Source: Euborellia annulipes
Taxonomy: Eukaryota; Arthropoda; Insecta; Dermaptera; Anisolabididae
Assembly (NCBI GenBank): GCA_023213315.1
Contig: JAKCPI010000526.1
Location: 62,001-126,000 of the forward strand
Direction of reading: 5' to 3'
Length of the DNA stretch: 64,000 nt
The translations under genes and the position numbers were made by a program. The first letter of the stretch is position 1; every line of letters starts with the position of its first letter. This document shows positions 56,889-64,000 of the stretch, piece after piece. Below the pieces are notes generated by a model that made no database searches, was not told the origin of the DNA, and saw nothing but the letters and a program-made list of their open reading frames with translations.

Positions 56889-57118
56889 AGGAGGCAATGG
56901 CTAAGCCGGCTAAGCTGAGGATTACGGAGTCCGAAGTCTCAACACGACTCGGGTTCGAATCCAGCTTGCCGCAAATAATTCAACTATCCTGCCGAAGTCT
57001 CCTCTTAGGGTAGGTAGGGGGATAGCCCCACCGTGGTATCACAAAGGGCCTAATTGGCCTAAGTGTGTTCCCTCTCTGGGAACGGCCACTTCAACCTAAC
57101 CTAACCTAACCTAAAAGA
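56889..57118 (+). repeat. tRNA-derived SINE with a CCTAA tail, family F (full)
   Basis: A tRNA-like head ('aatggctaagccggctaagc', B box 'gggttcgaatccagc') is followed by 'ctcctcttagggtaggtag', 'ggcctaattggcctaagtg', 'gggaacggccacttcaac' and three CCTAA units. CCTAA is the arthropod-type telomere unit. The tail is also present inverted at about 24781-24812. Confidence 0.8.
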
Positions 57119-58070
57119 AAAGAATGGCGGTTGTTTTTGAAAAAAAAAAAAAATTGAAAAGAAAAATTATTGATTAAAATAGTCAACAAATCAGTAAATA
57201 GATCTTACAGCGCTAACGAAAATTAGCTTCCGTTTCTTACTAAAAAAAAAATTCTAGATTCATCGAATGTCTAACTAAAATTTAATTTTATATTTATTAA
57301 CTTTTTAAAAATTTTAAAAAAGGTGGTAAATTTGTCTAATTAACCCCTGCATTAGAGATTGGTAATTATTAAGAATATAGTATGTATCATAATGAGGTAA
57401 ACAATTTAAATGCAAGTATAAGGCTTGATGTTTTAAAGTAAAGTTTTTTTATTTAACATGTACTACTTTCTCCGGTCATGCAATAAGTTTTTATTTCTGG
57501 CAGACTTTATTTAAAAAGGTAGTAAATCTAAGTAATAGTTTTCGTTATCTTGAATAGCTGTTTATAATTACAAATTTAGTTGATTGGAAATTTTAGATTG
57601 AATAATGTTAGAATAAAATACATTCGGTGATGTTTTATTAAGGAATAAAAAAATTTAAGCGCAACATTGGATTTTATTAAAATAATGAAATCTAATTAAT
57701 ACTCAACAGAGAAAAATTGTTTCATTTTCTAATTATTCAAAAATAAATTTATAAAAAAAGAATAATAATGCTATCTATCCTGGCAATAAGAGAGAAAAAT
57801 ATGTGAAAAATGAAAAATTTCAAGTACGCCCGTTAGGTAGGCAACCAAAGGACCTGGTGCACACAAATGTTTGTGGCACCCGAGGCGCTGCGCGAGCCCT
57901 AAAACTACTACTACTTATGTGAAGGTCGACATTTGTCAAACAATACAGTACTTTTTGGGGGTAAAAAAAGTACGTAATAAACCTGTGAATCATATGAAAA
58001 TATAATAAACAATTCATTAAAAGATTTTCATAGTATTATTGTGAACCAGTTTATTTGTAATTTGAATATA
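57119..58070. other. AT-rich non-coding; short GC-rich unit
   Basis: At 57825-57950 a GC-richer unit ('gcccgttaggtaggcaacc', 'cgaggcgctgcgcgagccc') has a 65-codon minus-strand frame but no recognised domain; possibly a TE remnant. The rest is AT-rich. Confidence 0.45.
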
Positions 58071-58289
58071 CCGTGCAGAGAAAAGATATTGGACAAGCTC
58101 GCGTCTGCCTGGCTTTTGAGCCTTACGCATGGGCAACCATTTAAAACAGTCTGTATAGTTAGTTGCTTCCAAATGGACATGTCCCCTGCAGGGTTCTCTT
58201 AACAACAACTCAATATACAGACTTTTGTAAATGGTTGCCTGTGCGTGGGGCTCAAAAGCCAGCTTGTCCAATATCTTTTCTCTGCACGG
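58071..58289. mobile_element. 219-bp MITE with long inverted ends, TA-flanked
   Basis: CCGTGCAGAGAAAAGATATT plus GGACAAGCT is mirrored perfectly at the right for 29 bases. Pairing continues with few mismatches (GGCTTTTGAGCC, GGCAACCATTT, TCTGTATA), so about 95 of 110 bases per side pair. TA (or TATA) flanks both sides. No coding sequence. Confidence 0.9.
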
Positions 58290-59582
58290 TATATATACAC
58301 TATATTCAAAGAAATTCCTAAACTTATTAAATTGAAAGAGATGTTATGTCCAAATTTTATTCAACTGTAAAATTGTTTGTTAAAGGAATTATTGATGAAA
58401 ATTATGAAAATTATATAACAAAACTCACTCTTGTTTTTCATTTAGTTAGGTCATAATAAATTTCTGATGTTGTTTTTCATCTTATGGTACCAATCAAGGC
58501 CAGGCCATGAGTTCAAAAAACTCTTTTGAACTTATTAAATTATAATATAAAGGAAAATTAAAAAAATAAATAAATAAATAAAATAAATAAAGGAAAGAAA
58601 TTTTATGTACAAAAATTTAAAAAAAAAAAAAAAAAAAAGGAAAAAACGGATTTAAAAATGTTAAAACTTTCCTTCTCATTTGTTTTAAGTTTATTAATAT
58701 TGATGAAGTACTCTTTAACTTCTTAATCGCAGTATTTTTTTTTATCTATAGATCACGACAGTAGTTAGAGAAATATCAAAAAATATTGTATCAAAATTTT
58801 AAATGCTGTTATAAATAATAAAAAATAATTTATATTCTTTAAAATTTATTCATATGGGGGAGTTCACCCGGATTGTTCCACCCTGTTCCAATCAACCTCC
58901 GAAAAAAATTTTCTGGCTACGGTCTTTTCTTAGAGATAGTAAAACGTTAAACCAAATATTTGGTTTAAACATGCTAATTAAAAATATATTAATAGTATAA
59001 ATATATAAAATTTTTCATAAGAGTGGGTCCACCATTCCGAGTATCAAGGAAAATATTCTTCGTCCAAAATTTAATGAAATTGCTAGCCAAAAGCACCGGA
59101 AAAAAAAATCCATAAGAAATTTTAAAGGGAATTGACCTTCTCTAAGCTAACCATAACAGTTTTGTTACGTTCGTTCAGATCGACTTATTCTATTCCCCCT
59201 CTCTAATTCTATATCCCAGGAGCTAATTACTGATATAATTATATAAAACTTGTATTAATTTATTAAAAAAAAAATAAGGTATATTAAAATTAATATGATA
59301 AGTTTATCATTATTTAAGATAAAATCATTTATTAAAATTAATGAATTTAAATGAACCTAAAAGTGTGAAGTATATGAATTTGTTATTATCTAATGATGAT
59401 ATACATATTTAGTGAATATATATATATATAATTTTTTAATAAAATAGATAAAAAAATAAATGAGATAGTGATAAAATAATCGGTGATAAAATCATTTGAT
59501 GAGGATAACTGGGGACATTCAAAGGAGATCAATGATGTGTGAAAAATTCTAGAGTATATATAGGCAATACAATATACGATAG
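58290..59582. other. AT-rich non-coding, no gene seen
   Basis: AT-rich with AAAT repeats at 58565-58592 and an A run at 58620-58638. A piece at 58855-58905 (gggggagttcacccggattg) is unexplained. Confidence 0.5.
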
Positions 59583-59902
59583 CATGGGCGCCCAGGTCAA
59601 ATCTAGGGGGGGGGGGGGTGGGCGGTGGGGGGGGGGGGGCGGGGCGGGCCCGTTGGGACATGCCTTTTTTTTTTTTGAGGGGGAGGTCCCCCTTTAAAGC
59701 CAAAAAACCCCCCCTCTCCAAAAAAAAAAATCATCCCCCCCCCCCAACCCCCCATTTTTTTTTTTTTTTTTTTTAATAAAAAATTTTTTTTTTTTTTTGT
59801 GGTTGGGGGGGGGGGCGGCCCCCGCCCCCCTTACGATAGAGATATTTCGAACAAAAAAAAGGTAAATTGATGAATTTAAAAAAAAAAAAAAAAAAAAAAA
59901 AA
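59583..59902. repeat. Extreme G/C and A/T homopolymer tract
   Basis: It starts 'gggcgcccaggtcaaatct' like a G-rich TIR element. It then consists of G runs up to 13, C runs, T runs up to 17, 'gcggcccccgccccccttacg', and a final A run of 25 (59878-59902). A decayed foldback with G-rich left and C-rich right halves is likely. The base calls may be unreliable. Proline- and glycine-rich frames here are translation artefacts. Confidence 0.6.
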
Positions 59903-62738
59903 TGTAAAAATAAAAATTCACTAAAGAATAAATTTTTAAAATTTTAAAATTTTTAAAATTAACCATTAATAATCTAAATTATTTCAAAAAAAAAAGTAAT
60001 AATTTTTTTTAAATATATTTATTTAGTCAGGTGTTTTTGTACACCGAGTGAGATCTCCAACTCAACTGATTTCTTGGCGAGGGGGCCTGCTACCATCTAT
60101 CGGCATCCCGTGAAGTTACTTTTATTTTCCTATCTCTTAATCAGGGCCCTTTGTGTCCTATATCTTTCATCAATTTTCTTATATCCCTTCCAAAGAAAAA
60201 CGCACCACTTTGGGTACCCTGTGGTGGAAATCTAAGCTCGCGTTCAGGATCACATTGTTAATTAAATCAGATTGTTAAATTTAAGTCATAATTTTGAAAT
60301 TTATACATACATGATAGAATATGATAGAAAAATTTAAAAAAATTTCTTGTGACAAACTTTTTTGGATTCGAGAGAGTTTCTAATATATCACAGAGATAAT
60401 AGGCCTTCATATATATCGTATATATAGTAGTGAAACGGGAACCCACTTCAGCATACTCCCATTTGAACGATACCACGAATAATGTGTCAATTCTGACTAT
60501 GATGATTGATTGAGTATGTTATGTATATAAATAATAAATATATAAAGTTATTTTTACTTATATTTAATACAATCAAGATCTGATGATGATAGTTCAAAAA
60601 AGAAATGGAACATCTTTTTTTGTTTGTTATCAATAATCAATAAAATAATGCAAATGAGCTTCATTACTTAAATTACTGCACTTTACACGTCCTTTATAAT
60701 ATATTTACATACTGGTTTATACAGTATATAAATAGGACAAGTATTGATAATATCGCAGTTTTTTTTTCAAAGGTGATAGTGTTTATACAAAATATTTTAT
60801 AATTTTGTCAAATTTTAAATCTCACGAAATATAAAATAATTTAATATAAAGGCATTTGGAACAAAAATTAATCTAAAGTTTATTTTTGAAAATGTGATGT
60901 CATTATCACCATTTGAGGGACTGTTTCAGGAGTTTGTCAATTATAAATGCTGAATGATAAAATATCATTTATAATTTTTATGATGACCAGCTTTGTTTTG
61001 TCTATGATTCAAAACTCAGAGAAAAAAAATAAGAAATGGTTCGAATTGAAAAAAATATCTCACTTGGGAATGATATTATCCATAAAATTATGGATTTAAA
61101 TAAAAAAGGATGAAATAAGTTTCATATAGAATAAAAATCATCAAAAGTTCTCTTAAATTTAACAAATCTTAGTAATCCTAGTGAAGTTTAAGGTCAATGC
61201 CCCTCCGTTCTGAGTAAAAAAAAATCACAAAAATAAAGATAATTTTTTCGGTCCAATATATTTATTTGCCTCAGTCGAGGTGTCGGGGGTTATAAAATAT
61301 CTATCCTCAGGACAAAGATCGTTAACGTAACTTTGGTATTGTCTCGTGCAATGTTTACAAATATCGACTCTTGGAAAATGGTGGTATTCTACAGTGAGGG
61401 GGGAATATTAATGCAAGCGTTTACTCATGTGTTTATTTCATTGTTTTATTTTTTAAGAGAAAAATCCTTATTGGAACGTTTGAACAAGTTTCTATTAAAA
61501 TTCTTTTAAACAATGAAATAATCATATAAGCAAACCCAAGGGGGATGCATTAATATTGTTCCTCACAGTCGTTACTCATGACAATTTCAGGAGGCAAGGA
61601 ACTGACGATAACGCTTTTTGTTCAAAGATGGATGGCGTACACTTCTCGAAACGTCTACGGAGACAAATAAATATAAATTTTCTTTTTTTTTTCTTTTGAA
61701 AATTAATAGAAAGTATACATTTTATGAATTAAAAAATATTCAGAGACCAAAGCCGTCAAGTCAAAAAAAAAAAGCCAGAGAAATTTGGATTTTTATTTTA
61801 AATTTTATTGAATAAATAAAAAAGAGAAAATAATTGTTAATTTAAATATATATATACCCTAATTTATAAAATGTTCTTATAATTAGTTATTTTAAAAAAA
61901 TTATGAACAGAGAATTGTAATGAAATAAATATTGCAAAATTTAATATTCCCATTAGTCAAATCGATTTTTTTTAATTGATTTTAAATATTAAATATTGTG
62001 AATGACAATAAAATTTAAAATCTGGACCTAATCATTTTGGTTTCTGAATAATATAAGAATTTTGTGTATGTTTCATTTTTTTCCTGTTTTGAATATCGGA
62101 ACAATAATCAATAGTAACAAGAAAAATATACTAGCTGTGGGAGTTGAAAAAATCGGTTAGTAGAGAGACTAGTGAGAATCTAAGAGCGCAGCACTTGACG
62201 ATGTCATACAATTGGTACTCAGAGGGAAAATAAAAAAAGAGCGAGATTGAAAAGGATTAACCCTGACCAAAAAATGATTAGAAAGACCTCGAATGAAAAA
62301 CACTGACTGAGAAAAAAAAAAAACGATGACGATTCGTGTCAGTGACATTGTGGCCAAATAATTACAAAAGATGCCAAATCAAGCGTCACTAGTCTAGTAA
62401 GCCCGGATTTATTAAAGAAAAGAAAACTGCATTCAGTTTAATTAAATGTATTTGTTTAGAAGTGTGTATTTTTTTTAATAAATAAAAAAAAAAAGCAAGC
62501 CAGGAAAAGCCCTTCACCAAATAGAAAAAAAAAACAATGCATTCAGGAATTATTATTATAACAAATATTTGTTTTGTATTTTTAAAAAAATAGAATTTGA
62601 CAGATCAATAATTTTGATTAATAACCGGTAATAAAAAGCTTGCAAGCTGCAGGATCGGTCAAATACTATTAAAAGTTTATATATATAATATACGTGTATA
62701 TATATATATATATATTAAAATTGGGTTTAGTTTCCTAC
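59903..62738 (-). other. AT-rich, probable intron; one less AT-rich patch
   Basis: It begins after the donor at 62738-62737 (minus strand). At 60035-60260 composition is more even; on the minus strand an open stretch of about 40 codons (CDPERELRFPPQGTQSGAFF...) precedes stops. It was not recognised and may be a TE coding relic. A TA microsatellite lies at 62697-62715. No other exon is supported. Confidence 0.4.
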
Positions 62739-62813
62739 CTTGGAATTGCTCACATGATCAGCAGGCAGGGATTCAGGCACAGTCTGAAGTGTAGTCCTCA
62801 TAGTTGATGACAT
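62739..62813 (-). CDS. First coding exon (upstream alternative), product not recognised
   Basis: Twenty-five codons from the ATG at 62813 (MSSTMRTTLQTVPESLPADH, then VSNSK) to the donor CCAAG|GTAGGA (GT at 62738-62737), phase 0. A TAA lies in frame three codons upstream of the ATG, so this is a true start and not part of a longer frame. A second in-frame Met is residue 5. The peptide is polar with no signal peptide or membrane segment. The exon body is clearly less AT-rich than its surroundings. It presumably splices to downstream exons beyond the left edge, possibly the same ones as the exon at 36247-36726. The protein family was not recognised. Confidence 0.6.
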
Positions 62814-62947
62814 TCTGGGTTAAAGGACTGATTATAGGGGCGAAGCTCTCCGATCTGTCCTCCCCTGAGATGTGGAGGATTGCTTGGCCCACACGGGCCC
62901 ACTGGATTAGCTTAGGGGGATTATTATCTTGCTACTTTCTCCAACAC
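62814..62947 (-). other. 5' UTR part of the exon, with splice acceptor
   Basis: On the minus strand 'tattatttttcag|gtgttgg' gives an acceptor with AG at 62949-62948. From there to the ATG all three frames carry stops, as expected for UTR. The segment includes GGGCCCGTGTGGGCCAAGC and ends CAGAATG. It implies at least one non-coding exon further right. Confidence 0.5.
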
Positions 62948-63510
62948 CTGAAAAATAATATCATAAATACAAATTATTATTTAATAAATGCAATTTATTT
63001 ATTAAAATTCCCAAAGTTTTGTTTAAGAAAATTTGATACCTTTATGATTAATTTAATCATGAACCGGTATATTATCTAATTAAACAAAAAAATAAGATTA
63101 TTGATTTAAAAATAGATCGTTTTTAATATGAAATTTAAATTAATCACTAAAATATTAAATTTTAGGTTAGATGAAAAAAAAAAAAATAGAAATTTGATTA
63201 AAAATTATTGAAAGCAAACACGGGCAGACTGAATTAGCTTAGGGTGTGATCATCTAAATTTCGACAACACCTGAAAAAAGTATTATAATAAAAATTCAAA
63301 ATTAAATAAAAATTGCCCATTTTTTATTAATTTTTGTTTTGTCATCTTATTAACAGATGGTTGTAAATACTAATTATCAATATCAACAATTATTATTATT
63401 AAATATGTAAATGTATATTTTTTTTTTTAAAGAAAATAATAAATTTTAATACCTTTATAATTTGAAATTATTTAATTTAATCACACACCGGTATTTTATC
63501 ATTTTTTTAT
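62880..63510. repeat. Diverged tandem duplication around the acceptor
   Basis: 'acacgggcccactggattag', 'caacacctgaaaaataat' and 'gataccttta ... ccggtatattatc' at 62889-63075 recur in the same order at 63220-63497 (acacgggcagactgaattag, caacacctgaaaaaagtatt, aatacctttataatttg, ccggtattttatc). The second copy carries its own acceptor-like cag|gtgttg near 63272. Confidence 0.75.
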
Positions 63511-63810
63511 TTAAATTGGATTTGGTTGAATTGGGTGATTTCAAAGAAATATAGGTTAAAAATAAATCGATTATAATGTGAGTTTTAAGATAAAAACCAA
63601 ACTATTTATGTTATATTTTAGGTGGAATAGGTAAATAGTAAAATAGAAATAGTGAGAGTTAAAAAAAAAACTATGGAAAGCTAGTAGTAATGACAAACTG
63701 AGTGAGCCACATCCACCCAACCTTTCAAGTCGATCAAACTTAATAAATAATCACCTTAGAGAGTGTATTTATTAAATGTTTATGTAACAATATTTAATTA
63801 ATTATCTTAC

Positions 63811-63959
63811 TAACCCATTGAGGTGGTCGAAAGATGTTCGAATTGGCTAGAAACCCCCAATTTTTATGAATCAATTCGTTGCACACTTCATTTCAAGATG
63901 GACGACTCTCTCTCTAGGCGAAAATGGACCTTAGGCGCAACTCCGGCGTGGGACTTAAA
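63811..63959 (-). other. Putative non-coding first exon
   Basis: On the minus strand, sequence downstream of the CRE (cccacgccggagttgcgcc, gagagagagtcgtccatct) runs to splice-donor candidates 'caatgg|gttagt' (63815) and 'gttagtaagat' (63810). No ATG opens a long frame. If spliced, the intron to 62948 is about 860 bases. The exact start and end are uncertain. Confidence 0.35.
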
Positions 63960-63973
63960 CCGTGACGTCACGG
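63960..63973. promoter_or_regulatory. Perfect 14-bp palindrome CCGTGACGTCACGG (CRE core)
   Basis: An extended, fully palindromic CRE core (TGACGTCA, 63963-63970) in a GC-richer stretch at the right edge. It sits about 150 bases upstream (minus strand) of the candidate donor. It is a strong bZIP-type site by sequence; that it is a promoter element is inference. Confidence 0.45.
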
Positions 63974-64000
63974 AACAAGGCACTCGACTCAACTCAGCCA

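Noticed and set aside
57095..57113. Telomere or interstitial telomeric array
   Set aside because: Only about three CCTAA units, forming the tail of a tRNA-derived SINE.
59386..59966. Proline- and glycine-rich frames
   Set aside because: They are translations of G, C, T and A homopolymer runs in a decayed or misassembled repeat.

Overview
The window looks like nuclear DNA from an animal, most likely an arthropod. It is strongly AT-rich, has almost no long open reading frames, and is packed with eukaryotic mobile-element relics: hAT elements, Tc1/mariner/pogo-type elements, MITEs, tRNA- and 5S-derived SINE-like repeats, and Penelope-like hairpins. One SINE ends in CCTAA repeats, the arthropod-type telomere unit, and the initiator-like motifs are of TCAGT type. 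The species cannot be fixed from the sequence. There is no sign of an operon, a phage, a CRISPR array or a functional rRNA or tRNA gene.

The only convincing host-gene parts lie on the minus strand. At 62739-62947 there is an acceptor-flanked exon whose ATG (62813) follows an in-frame stop and opens 25 codons before a good splice donor. At 36247-36726, in the one clearly GC-richer island, an ATG that is the first in-frame ATG after a stop opens 160 codons, also ending at a good donor. Both exons end AAG|GT in phase 0. The simplest reading is that they are alternative first coding exons of one large multi-promoter gene transcribed leftwards, with its shared exons beyond position 1. On that reading most of the window is intron. 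The product is not recognised. A CRE palindrome at 63960-63973 and an initiator-like motif at 37105-37114 may mark the two promoters, and two further CREs (43623, 5494) may mark others.

Layout: 1-8 kb, repeat family A fragments, SINEs, a foldback and a TATA-containing candidate promoter. 8.6-10.2 kb, a complete-ended pogo-like transposon with broken transposase remains. 10-31 kb, family A copies with nested MITEs, 5S-derived repeats, a 1.4-kb TIR element and a Penelope-like hairpin. 32.9-34.1 kb, a hAT foldback nested inside an older inverted repeat. 36.2-37.1 kb, the GC-rich exon and promoter. 39.3-40.5 kb, a family A copy split by a hAT element with a perfect 8-bp target duplication. 42.9-45.1 kb, a second hAT MITE, a candidate promoter and a Penelope-like hairpin. 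46-55 kb, more family A, SINEs and two abutting TA-flanked MITEs. 55-60 kb, MITEs, a telomere-tailed SINE and a poly-G/poly-A tract that may be badly assembled. 62.7-64 kb, the upstream first exon, its duplicated acceptor region and its promoter.

Family A, at least 18 copies or fragments, is the dominant repeat. It is about 700 bp long with a long hairpin at one end and the motif ACTTTCTCTTACC both in the hairpin loop and, inverted, at the other end. All coordinates and matches were read by eye; no alignment or database search was run.
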